DNA of 64,000 bases from Tetracentron sinense (lineage: Eukaryota; Streptophyta; Magnoliopsida; Trochodendrales; Trochodendraceae): assembly GCA_015143295.1 (NCBI GenBank), contig CM026563.1, positions 7,609,664 through 7,673,663 of the forward strand, written 5' to 3'. Under the pieces are notes generated by a model that did not search any database, had not been told where the DNA came from, and saw nothing but the letters and a program-made list of their open reading frames with translations. Shown piece after piece: positions 27,572 to 39,722 of the stretch (positions within the stretch are counted from its first letter, which is position 1; every line of letters starts with the position of its first letter). Both the position numbers and the translations under genes were made by a program.

Positions 27572-28890
27572 GGGTAAATTACATTCACCTCTCCTGAGGT
27601 TTGGTGAAATTTCATAAACCTCTCCTCTAGTTTCTGAAATTACATTGCCCTCCCTGTCAGGCTCATCATTTTAATATTGTTAACTAATATTATCATTTTT
27701 TCTATTTTACCCCTATTACAAGAAACATGGCTTTACGGTTTGACCGTTTGAAAGCTCAATCAAAGAAAAACATAAACTCCCAAGCAATCACATGTCCCTT
27801 TTAATACTCATTAACTATGATTAAGATTCACTCACTCCTAGGGTTTATCCATCTAATCTTAGTTGTAGAGAAAAAATAACCTTAGGTTGGTTATGCTTAA
27901 CCGTAATGAAAGAGGGCTCTAGAATCCGCCATGAGTCCCTTTTAACACCCACTAACTATGGTTAAGATTCATTCATCCCTAGGATTCATTAATCTAATTT
28001 TGGTTTTAAGAAAATAAAATAAAAAATATTAATCTTAGGTTAATTATATGTAACCACAGTTAAAAGATCTTTATAAGCCGCCACATGTCCCTTTTAACAC
28101 TCACTAACTATGGTTAAGATTCATTCACCCCTAGGGTTCATCCATCAAACCTTGGTTTTTAGAAAAAAAAAAAAAAAAACCTTGGGTTGCTTATGCTTAA
28201 CTACAATTAAAGGGAGCTCTACATGCCACCATGTGTCCCCTTTAACGCCCACTAATTGTGGTTAAAATTAAAATTCACTCACCCCTAGGATTCATCCATC
28301 TAACATTGATTTTTTGAAAAAAAAAACCCTTAGATTGATTCTGCTTAACCACAATTAAAGGGGGCTCTATAAGCCGCCACGTGTCTCCTTTAACACCCAC
28401 CCACTAACTATGGTTAAGATTCACTCACCCATAGGATTCATCCATCTAACATTGATTTTTAGAAGAAAAAAAAACCATAGGTTGATTGCTTAACCACAAT
28501 TAAAGGGGGCTCTACAAGCCGCCACGTGTTCCCTTACACCCACTAATTGTGGTTAAGATTCACTCAGCCCTAGGATTAATCTATCTAAATTTGCTTTTAA
28601 GAAAAGAATAAAAATATTAAAGTTAGGTTAATTATGTTTAACCTTGGTTACGAAACCAATTACATTTATTTTATTAGCTAACCTTGCGTTTAAAATGGTA
28701 CTTTTGACATTTTCAAATGTTTAAAAGATGACATCATCAAAATCTATTCATAAAGTAACGGTAAACTTAAGGGAATGAGGTATATGTTATAGACAACCAA
28801 AGTTAAGGGGAGGACAGTGTTATTTCAGAAACTAGATGAGAGATTTGTGAAATTTCACCAAACCTCAGGGGAGGTGAGTGTAATTTATCC
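27572..28890. mobile_element. MULE-type MITE carrying six tandem ~150-bp units
   Basis: Long terminal inverted repeats of about 85 bp: left GGGTAAATTACATTCACCTC, right (inverted) GGATAAATTACACTCACCTC, followed by TGAGGTTTGGTGAAATTTCA in both. A perfect 9-bp duplication TAAAATATA flanks it (27563-27571 and 28891-28899), as expected for Mutator-type transposition. The interior has six direct copies of a unit beginning CA(C/T)GTGTCCCTTTTAACAC..ACTA(A)CTATGGTTAAGATTCA, starting near 27790, 27927, 28078, 28226, 28375 and 28519. Confidence 0.85.
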
Positions 28891-29157
28891 TAAAATATAT
28901 TAATTTATTTCATTTTATGAAATCTAAACAAAGATTTTTAAAAAATAGTTAATTCGGATGAATGAGTTCATAGAATTACATTGGATTTGTGAAGTTCAAT
29001 AATACACAGTCTAGTTTATATTGCAAAAACCCTAAAAATCATTTATTCTCTTCGAGTCATAACCATAATTCCGTCCATGTAACAGTAAAAGCAAATTGAG
29101 ACCCACAGAAGACACACATGATCCAAACCCACCAAAGAGACATTTAATACATTCATA

Positions 29158-29300
29158 CCATGGCTTGTCCCAGTCGTAGTGTATCTCCCTGTGGGGAGTT
29201 GCGACTCGTATTCGAGTCCTTGGTGTAGCTATGACACCCACCATGAGTGCTAACCCTAGTGACCTCCTAACCCCAACATCTACACTTAGGTTGATAAATG
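29158..29300 (+). mobile_element. SINE-like repeat
   Basis: Starts TGGCTTGTCCCAGTCGTAGTG (box A-like) with box B-like CGTATTCGAGTCC. Related to the copy at 30571 (GGCTTGTCCCAGTGGTAAGTG). Lacks a clear A-tail. Confidence 0.55.
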
Positions 29301-30570
29301 ATTAGGACCAACCAAAAAGAAAACATAATTACATTTGGATATATATTTAGTGTAATTAAGGAACCTTTTTAGAGATTCTAAATAAGAATATATACATTGT
29401 AAAACTATATTTATAAAAAAGCTATTACTAATATTTATAGAAACTCCTCGTAGGTAGTGGCGGGTTTCGACTCATTACAAAAATATTAGTGCATGAGACT
29501 ATATTTTAAGGATAATACTAAGTCCACTTTCTTTCTTATTCATATTCTCATAATTTCTTTACCAAAAAAAAATATTCTCATAATTTAAATATATTGTATA
29601 GTGTGTATTGTTACTTGTAGTTAAAATTATTGTCATGTTAATGTAGAGACCTAAGTTCTACAGCCAGTCACCTAGAACCTAGGCAACTACATTGGATCGT
29701 TTACTCTCTGCGATTCACCTCAAAGCAACCATAAATGCATGACCTAAAATTTTGAGGTTCGGCATCACTGAACAATTAAAACTATTTTAATGATTTCAAA
29801 CAGACTCCTCTTCCCCATTGCTCCGCATCTCAAAATTTCGTGGGAGCATACAATAAATAATTTGTAATTTGTTTAAATTATAAAATATTTTTAAAATATT
29901 AATCTGAGATCATTTTTCATTAGCTGGCTTTGTCATTCTCCTCATTTTAACGGTTTGCTCTGCAGGAATAGAGATCCCCAATTATGTTGACACTAAAGTT
30001 TGATGCACTGGTGTGAACCAACGTGATACGCTATGTTTTTTGGCTCATTGGAGGTCACACAGACTTATAGGCTAAATGAGGGGTCATTGGAGGTCACACG
30101 GACTTATGGGCTAAATGAGGGGTACCCCCCCCCCCCTCGCGAGCGATGTAGGTGGAATTCGAAACCTCTTCCCACTCTTGTATATGGATTCTTCCCACTC
30201 TTGTATATATACGATGTGGGACTAAAAACCAAAGGCAAAGTTTTGTTTTAAACTTTACAAAAAGATGTTTTTCGAACTTACAGCAACAACAGTAACTTGT
30301 ATAAGTGAGTGGTTCCAGGTCACAGAATTGGTTTCACCATGAGATGGGTATGACTTAGAGGAGCTGATACACCAAAAATTAACCTCAATTGGATGACCAT
30401 AACAATCCAACTAACAGCCTTGTTTTGGTGTGTTACAGATGCTTTGATGAGAGAAATAAAGGTGTACAGATTGGACAACTCTAAGGCCCTTACCTAAGAT
30501 CTCAGCCCCACTCCTATTGTCAGGTATGTTATTTCTCATTCATAATCTGTACACACAGACACACACACTG

Positions 30571-30700
30571 GGCTTGTCCCAGTGGTAAGTGTTTCTCCCC
30601 ACACGGGTAGGTTCCGGTTTCAATCCCGAGGGGGTGTGATGGTTGTATCCACCCTCTTAGCCAAGATTCAAATGTTAGGCATTAATCCATTAACCTTTAG
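30571..30700 (+). mobile_element. SINE-like repeat
   Basis: GGGCTTGTCCCAGTGGTAAG at the start and GGTTCCGGTTTCAATCCCGAG as box B. Preceded by a CA-rich run. Same family as 29158-29300. Confidence 0.6.
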
Positions 30701-31541
30701 AACATATACTAACCCAGTAGACCATACACTATACAATGATGATAGTGTCCCTCGATGCTGATAGCTGATGAGGGCTTTTGTGAATTATGATTTAGGATTT
30801 GGAATTCTTCATGTGATTCTCTTTGGGAGAAAGATATATAAGAGCAAAGATAGGCTTAAACATTATGTATCGGTTCCAGGACCTAAACATAACAAGGCGA
30901 TCCAGTATATTGTAACCATTCATCCTGTACAGTCAATTAGTAGCAATGAAAATCAGGAACTTTTGAATTTTTCAAAAACACCGGGTACTCATTTAGTTAT
31001 TCAAAATCAATGTCATTCAACCAAATAGTTCGAATCAACAGATTTGGGTTGTTGGAGACATCTGGTATTATCTTACAGAGGTACCAACTTGAAATGGTTT
31101 GGGGTCAAAAGTCCAAACCGTGACGATCCTGCGACCTGTTAAGTGTTTTTTAATTGTTGATGTAAACTACAAAGAGAGCGAACTACTGCTAAGCTCACAA
31201 TCAATCAATGTCTTGGATGCCAGGACGTCACGGGTTGTATCGCTGTGGGCACATGCTCTATTACACAGGACCTCTGCATATTTTATGCAAAAGAGCAAGG
31301 ATAGCCCATGCCAGCTTGACCTCAAACGCTTTGCCTTTTTATTTTATGTTCATTTCAAAGGTAGTGGTTGAAAGACACCAAATTGAAAAGAAAAGAGGAG
31401 ACATTTGTTTATTGAATGATGATCACATAACATCTACATTCATTAACAAGGTGAGGCAGATGATCACATAACATCTACATATATTAACAATTTTATGTCC
31501 TGACCACATAAAATTTTCTTCCTTCACATTAACAACATAAG

Positions 31542-33419
31542 TTAAGCTGTCACAAATGTCTCGATCGCAACATTGCAAGAGTATCCGACCTTCTCTGATT
31601 TCTCATTGGTTTCCCAGAGCTCCGGCAATGCTTCCCTGATGTTGTGGATGCTCTCTAACACATCATCTGCACCTTTTGTCCTGTGAGATGTGCCTACCTG
31701 CACACATTTTCAAAAATTGGTTAGGATCATATTTAACTAAGCAGTGCAGAAAGATATAACATCCTTTCTGTAATTATTCACAATTTGACTGAGAAATGCT
31801 GTTAGTCACTGCAAATTCCAATTACTTACCAGCACGGTGTGGAGGCCCACAAGTTTTCCAGATTGTATGTTACGGACACTATCTTCAAAGAACATCTGGA
31901 AGAGCAAGATATTACACCACTAATATCATACAAGTTGTAAATCAATGACAATAGAATGTTCAACCATCCTTTCAATGGAATAATCATAGTAATAGGTTGG
32001 TACCCTCCATTCATGTATCTAATCTAGATCTAATTTTGACAATTCAACGCTCACATTCTCTGGAGTGCACAGAGGAGAAATTGTGAACAATTCAGAAATA
32101 TGTCCACAGTCGATTGGAAGATTATGATCACCATAGAGTTACATAATGGTATTAAGATACCCTAAGTGGGGGCTCATTTTATGGTTAACCAGAGCACATT
32201 GTTGTAAACCACTCCTATGGCTCTCTGTTGGTGGTCTACTGTCTTAAGAGTTTTTCCCAACATGTTCATAATTCTAGTCCAGTAATTACTCTCTAGAAAG
32301 AGTTGATCAGCTTACTGTTCTCTGAGGGTTGATGTTGGCTATCTGGAGAGCTCGCTCAATGGCATCTTCAGATGGTTTGCAGATAATTGGTGTCTTTGGC
32401 AGTTCTAACCCAGCAATAGGTTGAGAAAAATGTCCGATAATATCGAAAGGTTGAGTGGTGGGATTAGTAATTTTCGAGCCTTCGACCTCAAAATCATCAT
32501 TGTCACCAGAAATAGTGTTCTTGTGAGTAGGATTCAGAGTCTCAAAGCAGATAATCCCTTCGAAACAGTCCTCCAACTCTAGTCTGCTAAGAACTTTAGC
32601 CGCATGGACCCTATCCGCGTTTGTGAAGATCTATGGTACAGACAGAAAGATGGTCATAAGAAGACAGCATTGCAGCTTAACAATTTATAAGTCTATCTAC
32701 TTGGTGATAAGAAGCTTACAATTTTCCGAAGAGGCAGGCTTAGGAGAAGGCTCCTTAGAACAGGGTCTGGCTTTAGCTTCTCATAAGGTAATCTCCCATG
32801 AACAAAACTGTAAAAGACGCACTATTTAAGATTATGACCCTTTTTCAAATAAACATGCAAAGAGGAAAAAAAGGGGGAAATTGGCACCTGTGGTATTCAT
32901 CATAATTGAAATCAAAACCGATGGCCTGCAAAGGAGAAAATCGGTAAATGACAAAAAAATTATGAATATGCTTTGTTTTAACAATTAAGAAGATTTTGAG
33001 CTGGAGGAGAATCAAAGCCATACCCTAAGACCCGCCATCGTCGTTCCATAATTCTTGTACAGTAGATTACACATTTCAGGGATTTTGCTCTCCTCTATGC
33101 CAAGCTTTTGAACCATATAATCTAGAAAAGAGCATACAGAGAAGAATTATGAATACCAAAATTCAACAATACGTAGGATAAACCTGAGGAATAAAAACCA
33201 TATCTACATACCTTCAATATTCTTGCGGCATGCTATTGCCAAACCAGAACTGAGAGGATAAAGGGTATCATCTAGATCTGAAAGTAAAAATAAATATTAA
33301 TAATCCTCCTCACAGGTAGTCAGTTTGACAATCAAAGGATTGCAACCTAAAGGCTTACCAAAAAGAAGGCAATCATATTTAGGCATCTGAACCTGTTGGT
33401 ACCGATCCACATATTCCAT
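31542..33419 (-). CDS. HAD-superfamily hydrolase, SDT1-like pyrimidine 5'-nucleotidase type
   Basis: Eight coding exons: 33359-33419, 33212-33277, 33024-33121, 32888-32925, 32720-32807, 32316-32630, 31830-31895 and 31542-31697. Borders are GT..AG and phases join to 296 codons (295 aa). All four HAD motifs are present: I, FDLDDTLYP (nucleophile Asp and second Asp, split by intron 1); II, KLIFTNA-like KIIFTNA; III, the Lys of ICKPSEDA; IV, MFFEDS. Conserved family blocks YKNYGTTMAGLRAIG, GRLPYEKLKPD, GLEDCFEGIICFETLN-like and VRNIQSGKLVGLHTVLVG follow. Similar proteins include Arabidopsis At5g59480 and yeast SDT1, which dephosphorylate nucleotides; the substrate here is inferred only. MEYVDRYQ is the start because it matches the family N terminus and directly follows an in-frame stop. 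A 5' UTR intron probably spans about 33425-34700. Confidence 0.93.
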
Positions 33420-34980
33420 TTTGATCTATGAAGCTTCAAAATACAACAAAAAAGTGTGACCACCAATAATTAGATATGCATGATCCCACATAAACTAATA
33501 AGAATATAACTGATTTCTTCTTTGAACTACAAAATTTCTTTTGTGTCTTGTAAAATGATTAAGTTTACATGCTATTACAGGTTACCACCATAAGGTCCAA
33601 GATGAATGGGAAATCCACAACATTCCCAATAAATAATTGGATTAATAGTGAGCAGACCAGTAACAAAAGGGTGATGGAATTTTCTTTAAAGAGTATACAG
33701 CTCTAAAAGCTTTTAATTAAGATTAAAAGCTCAGTCGTTAACGAAAGAAGCACAAATTATAGAGTTGAAGCTAAGAGAAAATGCCTTAAAAATATTATTT
33801 CAATTTCCAAGAGTGTGACTAAAAGCCATGAAACTGATGAATAGGAAGAAAATAATGAAAGATTTGATAAAATGGGATCATCTTTGAACATCAAACTGTG
33901 ATGCTGAAGAGAACGAAGACAGCCTCGCAACAAAGGAAGTTGAAATCATTAAGCATAAGAGACTTCATCATAATTGGAAACATATATTTGACCCCAAGTT
34001 TCTGACCATTTAGACAGAGCCAACTTTCAGCTAAAAACAGATTAGAAACCACATTCTGAGGATTCTCCATATAAATGACAAACTCTAAAACAGAGAGACA
34101 AACTCCTAAATTTTTTTTGCCCGAATCTCTGAAGCCTCGTTCAAGCAGATGTGGAAAATATTAACAGGAACAACTACAATTCAACTTTAAGAACTTAAAT
34201 TGACACTCTAAATCCATACTAAGCTCTCAAAGCAACATTAAGAGAAATATTAAAGCTTTAATCTCTACATCTGAACAAATTTTTCGAGCAGCAAAACCAA
34301 AACTTTCATCCGCGGATTTCAAACTCGAAGTATCACAAAAAAGGATCATAAAACTATAACAAGTGAAATTTTAGAGGAAAAAACAAAAATAACTCTGCAG
34401 TTATCAAATTTAAACAACATTTAACACGAAATGATGCAAGTTTAAGCCTACCCTGAGACATCCAAGCATCATTTTAGAATCCAAAAAAAACAAAGAAACA
34501 AAAGAATTCATGATTCAATCAACATTGCAGAAAAAGATCTTTAGGCAACTCCAAGCAGGAATAGAAATAAATTAGAAACCGAAACCTTCAAAGAATCATC
34601 AGAAGACTTGAAAAAAGGAATCTGCAATTACAGGAGAAATGTAGAAACACTCAAACACCATTGTAAAGAACAATCTTTGAGCTTGGAGAAGAGAACGTAC
34701 CAGATTCAAAAGGCCAATGCCAGAGACAAAATGCAGAGAGAGAGAGAATAGAAGGACGCAAGAGGGAGGAAAAGGAAGGAGGGGAAGGTGGGTTTAAATA
34801 GGCAAACCGTTGCTTCTCTCTCTACCTCTTTTCCAATAATTGGAGAGTAAATTAACTCTCTCTCTCTCTCTCTAACCATGATAGCTGTAAATATTCCTAC
34901 TTTCTGGGGTCTTTCTGCTACCCCACTTTCCCACTCAAGGTCAGGACTCAGGGTGTATAGTATAGGTTGCTCCACTGGTA
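33420..34980 (-). promoter_or_regulatory. 5' UTR intron and promoter region of the HAD gene
   Basis: No coding exon occurs upstream of 33419. A plausible non-coding first exon around 34700-34800 ends in a donor GTACGTTC near 34700. GA/CT microsatellites at 34736-34750 and 34857-34874 are typical of plant core promoters. The transcription start cannot be fixed from sequence alone. Confidence 0.5.
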
Positions 34981-35333
34981 ATAGCTATTTGATTATTTTC
35001 CCTTCACAATAATTCGCTCCTCGAAGGTCGGGTGGTTAACTAATCATGTTGCTCCGGCTCCTCTCGTTAAAAGTTTGCTCCGCTTGTTTATTTAATAAAT
35101 TAATTTAAATACAAAGAGGAACTCTACTTCACGGCATTGAGGGGCCTTCCTTTTAACGCATTCCCGGTGATAATCTTGTAATTTGGTGAGCTCTTTCAAT
35201 AATTAATTATAAACGTGTCACGACCATAGTCTAAAAAAGGGGAGCTCTGCATCAATCTCTTGAAGCTGAGCTTCAACTCAAAATTAATCTCTTATTAACT
35301 AAGTCAAATCTTGTTTAATTATATATATATGTA
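34981..35333. other. Intergenic, nothing recognised
   Basis: AT-rich sequence with a short TA repeat next to the Helitron end at 35321-35330. Confidence 0.4.
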
Positions 35334-36140
35334 CTAGTGGGTTGCACGGGCGATGCACGTGAGATAGGGAAGAGGGAGAAAGAGAAGGAAGTGTGAGCCA
35401 CGCTAGTGTGAGTAACGTGATGCATGTTGGCCTCTGACTAACTTAAGGAGAGCTCAATCACACCCACAGGTCAACACGTATCCATTTTAACTCATCTTAA
35501 TCGTGGTTAAGATCTACTAACTCTTATGATTTAACAATCTAACCTTAGTTTTTAGAAAAGTAATATTTTAAAAAAGTAACCTAAGGATTAAGAAATTTAA
35601 ACCCTAAGTTTATTTTTTTTAAAAATAATTTAAAAACCAAGATTTGATTGTTGAACCCTAAGGGTTAATAAATCTTAACCACAGTTAATAAAGATTAAAT
35701 GGGACACGTTAACCTAAGCTTATTTTTTATAAAAAAAATAATTTTTAAAAATCAAGATTAGAATATTGAACCCTAAGGGTAAATAAATCTTAACTACGGT
35801 TAATAAGAATTAAAATAAGCATGTGTTGACATAAGGGTGCGATTGAATGTGAGTGCGATTGAACTTGAGTTCAATCAATATCGGTTGATTCAATCTCTAT
35901 ACAAGGAGAGAGTGGGGTGAAAAAGGAAGAGAGGGTAAGGGAGGAAATGACGTGAGAGTGATTGAGACTTGAGATAGGAAAATGGAAAGAATAAAAGGAC
36001 AAATCTACCCTTACAAAAAATTTAATTTTTTACAAATTTTCTTTTGCACCTTTAGTTATAATCATTTCATGTAAGGGTATTTTAGACATTATACTTTCAA
36101 TTACGTTTTGAACATCCCGAATTCTCTTTATTTTAGTAGA
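35334..36140 (-). mobile_element. Non-autonomous Helitron, copy 1
   Basis: On the minus strand it starts TCTACTAAAATAAAGAGAAT at 36140 and ends CCGTGCAACCCACTAG at 35334, with host A before and T after. The 3' end carries a GTGCA..TGCA(A/C) hairpin just before CTAG. These are Helitron hallmarks: 5'-TC, 3'-CTRR, insertion between A and T, no target duplication. The interior repeats the TTAACC(A/T)(C/T)(A/G)GTTAA-type family. No Rep/helicase gene. Confidence 0.8.
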
Positions 36141-37398
36141 TATATATATAATATACTGAATTCATTTAAATATTAAAATTAAGTATATTTATTATATAGT
36201 GATAAAGAATAATAATGTATAATTTATTCTACATGATAAGAATATCTTTTATATAATTATAAATTTATACTAAACTTTTAGTTAATACCGTAATTTCTTT
36301 ACTTAGGATAATAAAATAAAATTTCACTCAATGTAATTAGTTATATCCAATGAACCTGTTCACGAATGGCTAAAGCTCAAACTTATTTATTTAATAAATA
36401 AGTTAAGTTCAAGCTTGATTTTTTAATTCGATTTTTTAATTCGTTTAATTAACAAACAAATTTTAACACATCATTACTTGGCTTGATTCGACTCGATAAC
36501 ACTCTTACCTCACGAGGTGTCATTAGACACAATGTCTCGTACCCTTTTCTCGCCGAATATCCTTTTTGAAATAAAAAAGACAGAAAAATGGAGAGTGCAT
36601 CCTGAGGAGAGTGTGGCAAGCAAAATTTATATCGAAATTGTTCCAATAACAACACTTGGCCAATTCGGAGCCATCTTTGTTGAACCGACCTCGCGTATTG
36701 ACCTTCCTATCCTTGTTCCCTACTATTATTCGCCTTGTCTCTGTTGTGACGTCGTAGGGCATTTTGGGTTTTTTCATAATCATAAAAATTGTACCCCCAA
36801 AATTTCTAAATCCGTGCTACGAAAAAGGCATTGTTTTGTCGAGAAACGGACAAATTATGCGGGTATATACACCAGCCCCTTTATAGCAAGGCATATCGGG
36901 TTTTGCAGAATCATAAAGATTGATGGACGAAAATACCGATAATTCTAATTCCTTGATACGAAGAAGGGGACAAGTTTTTTTTTTTTTTTTTGGTAGTGGT
37001 AATACGGTTAGGCCGCACCCCAGTTAGTGGGTTAGTATCTGCTCAAGTTAGTTGGGCGGGTGGAAGACTCGCACCCTGACGGGAATGGAACCCGGACCAC
37101 TTCCTTACGGAAGGGATACACTTATGTAGGTAAATAATACACATGCACCCTTGTAGCAAGGTGTACCTTTTTTTCGAGGGCGTCCTAAATCAAGTCTAAT
37201 GTAACTTATATTCGCAATGTGACTGATTTTGCTGTATGCCCAGAAGAATTACCATATTTCATTAAGCCTCAAGTTTCAGCCGACACTTCGTAATGTTCTT
37301 TTTTTTTATATATTTTTTAGTGATAGTTTCATTATAAAAAAATATACAATAAAGATAACATGGCAAGCACGAAGCCCACTCAAATATAAGCGATGCCT
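36141..37398. other. Gene-free, SINE and tandem repeat
   Basis: Around 36760-36960 a degenerate ~140-bp tandem repeat (CATAATCATAAA(A/G)ATTG) occurs. It opens a 141-codon frame (36517-36942, +) and an overlapping 86-codon minus frame that match nothing I know. The SINE at 36970 follows. Confidence 0.4.
36976..37125 (-). mobile_element. tRNA-derived SINE
   Basis: On the minus strand: GGAAGTGGTCCGGGTTCCATTCCCGTCAGGG (box B inside) and, at its 3' end, GCGGCCTAACCGTATTACC followed by an A-run (T-run at 36976-36993 on plus). Family typical of plant genomes. Confidence 0.7.
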
Positions 37399-37998
37399 TG
37401 TTGGAAAATGACCAACTTACCAAACCATGACACACCTGTAAAATTTTGACTCGTTCTGAACTCATCAAGGAGGGTCGATCGATCGGCCACTTATGGCCGA
37501 TCGATCGGTAGCGCGATGGGACTTGAGTTTGGGCTACCAATCGATCGGTCAAAGCGGGAATTTTTCAAAGATTGTTATTTTAAGTTAGTTTTGCTTTGGG
37601 AAACTCCTATTCCGTGTGAGAGACTTTCTATTTGTCTAGGTTTCTTGTTTATGCCTATAAATAATGGATTATGGGTTTAGGGTTCGTATCTAAGGATCAA
37701 GAGAATGTTTTTGCATTGGGAGTGGGAGAAAATAGATAGGGTTAGAGCATACTCAGGCTTGGGAAAGGTTTAAGGGAAGATAGATAGGGATTCTCTTTTG
37801 AGTTTTCATATAGAAAGTGAGTTGAGTGCATTTGTACTGGTTCCTCAATATTTCTGTGAATAAAGAAGTTATCGGATCTTGACCCATGGACGTAGGCAGA
37901 TTGTTGCCAAATCACGTATATCTCTTGTGTTCCTTGTGTATTTGTTTTGGTTTATTTTTTTCCGTATGTTTATTTTTATTGGTACTTTTCCCACAACA
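37399..37998 (+). repeat. 5' LTR of copy B
   Basis: Contains a self-complementary stretch: TCGATCGATCGGCCAC, then GTGGCC-like TGGCCGATCGATCGG, at about 37473-37508. Ends CCCACAACA directly before the primer site. Confidence 0.8.
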
Positions 37999-38000
37999 AT

Positions 38001-38012
38001 TGGTATCAGAGC
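38001..38012 (+). other. Primer-binding site, initiator tRNA-Met
   Basis: TGGTATCAGAGC, complementary to the 3' end of plant initiator tRNA-Met, two bases after the 5' LTR. Confidence 0.9.
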
Positions 38013-39722
38013 TTCAGGTTAATTATTTTTCAATGGCGTTGCAAAATTCTAGGCAATTTTCCCTGGAGAAGTTTGACAGAAAATGAAGTTTCAATCTGTG
38101 GCAAATGAGGGTTAATAATGTCCTAGTTCAACAGGATCTCACAAAGGCGTTGAAGGGGGATTCCGGTAAACCAGAAAAGATGTCAGATGCAGATTGGGAA
38201 AACATTGAGGTGAGGGCGGTCAGCACAATACGCCTTTGTCTTGTAGATAACGGGATGCATAGCGTTATGGATGAAGAATCGTCACCAAATCTTTGGAAAA
38301 AGTTGGAAACGGTTTATATTGGAAAGAGCCTTACCAACAGGTTATACTTGAAAAATGAGTTCAATACCTTAAAGATGGCGGAGGGTGCAGATCTCATGGA
38401 GCACATTAATGTGTTCAACCAGATCTTGAATCAACTGTAGAAAGGTGGTGTCAAGTTGGATGAAGAAAACCAGGTCGTGGGGCTTCTTGCATCACTTCCA
38501 GACTCATGATCACTTGGTGACAACCCTCATGTATGGTAATGAGACATTATTGATGGATGAGGCACTACTCTCTTACGAGATTAGGCGAAAGCCATCGCAT
38601 AATAGAAATAATCATGTCATGGTTGTTCGAGAAGGTGGAAGGGACTTGGAGAGAGGATCTAGAAAAGGCAAGAGCAGATGCAAATCCAAGGGAAAAGACG
38701 AGGTCCAGTGCTATCATTGCAAGGAATTATGACACTTCAAAATGGAGTGTCCAATGCGTGCTGATGGGAAGAGGAATTCTTCCGGAGGAAATTCTTCGAC
38801 GGTAATAGCAGCGGATAATGAGGAATACATTTGAGATGTTTTCACAGTCTCCAAACGTATGGACAATTTTTCTAGTGAGTGGATTTTAGATTCGTGTGCT
38901 TCATGTCATATTTACTCAAATATGAAATTTTTTGATACATTTCAAAAGGGGACAAGAAAAGTATTATTGGGTGATGGATCTAAATGTGAAATTATGGGGT
39001 TTGATAATGTAAAGATAAAAATGTTTGATGAAGTTATTCGGACTTTGGGAAGTATAGCTTGTGTCCCTAAGTTACGAACGAATTTAATATCCCTCGGGCA
39101 ATTAGACTTCAAGGGCTGTTGCTACACAGTTGTAGGTGAAGTTATCAAAATAAAGCGGAGAAAATAGGGATGCTTGGTTTTGATGAAAGGAAAGAAGTGT
39201 GGTGGATTATATCTCCTGGAGGGGAATACAATGGTAGGTGGAGGTACTACAAGGTCTACAGGAAAACGAAAACTTGATATTGTGCAGATGATAGAAAGCT
39301 CACCAAAAGTCTCTTTTACAGTCGTTGCAAAGATGGGTATTCCGGTAGGTTTTCGTAAGAGTGGAGATGGTGATGATGTGCCTTTGACGGAGAAGACGGG
39401 TCTATATCCTTGTCCGGGATTCTTCTAGATTAAAGAATGAGTTTTCAAGTTACACATGGGTTTTAACCATGTTTTATCGAATTCGGTGGAGTGCTTTCTG
39501 GGGTTGAATTCAAGGGTGTGTGTAGCTGGTAGGTCTCTTTCGCAGATGGTACAAAGGCGGAAAGGTCAAAAGGATTGTTTGTGGTATTTGCAAACGAGGT
39601 AACAAAATTTTGAGAGAGGTTTTGGTTCAAGATGGAGGTGCTTCCCGGATGTGGGTGAGGCGGTGTTCTATCTTGGAAGTTTACTTGATGATTAGCAAAT
39701 CGGTTCTTTTGGTTCGTGGTGG

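Larger units (their letters stand above)
28900..31541. other. Gene-free region with SINEs
   Basis: Holds two SINE-like copies (29158-29300 and 30571-30700), a 42-bp tandem duplication (TCATTGGAGGTCACAC at 30042 and 30084) and a C-run (30125-30137). Open frames at 30768-31028 and 31099-31371 (+) do not resemble any family I know. Nothing else is supported. Confidence 0.4.

Noticed and set aside
27572-28890. CRISPR-like array
   Set aside because: The repeats are about 150 bp long, contiguous and inside a transposon in a plant nuclear genome; there are no spacers.
30768-31371. Two adjacent plus-strand frames before the HAD gene
   Set aside because: Neither resembles a known family, they are in different frames and no splice structure links them. 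Kept only as an unrecognised region.
36517-36942. 141-codon plus-strand frame with an 86-codon minus frame
   Set aside because: No known domain, no introns or start context, and it lies over a degenerate tandem repeat. No homologue recognised.
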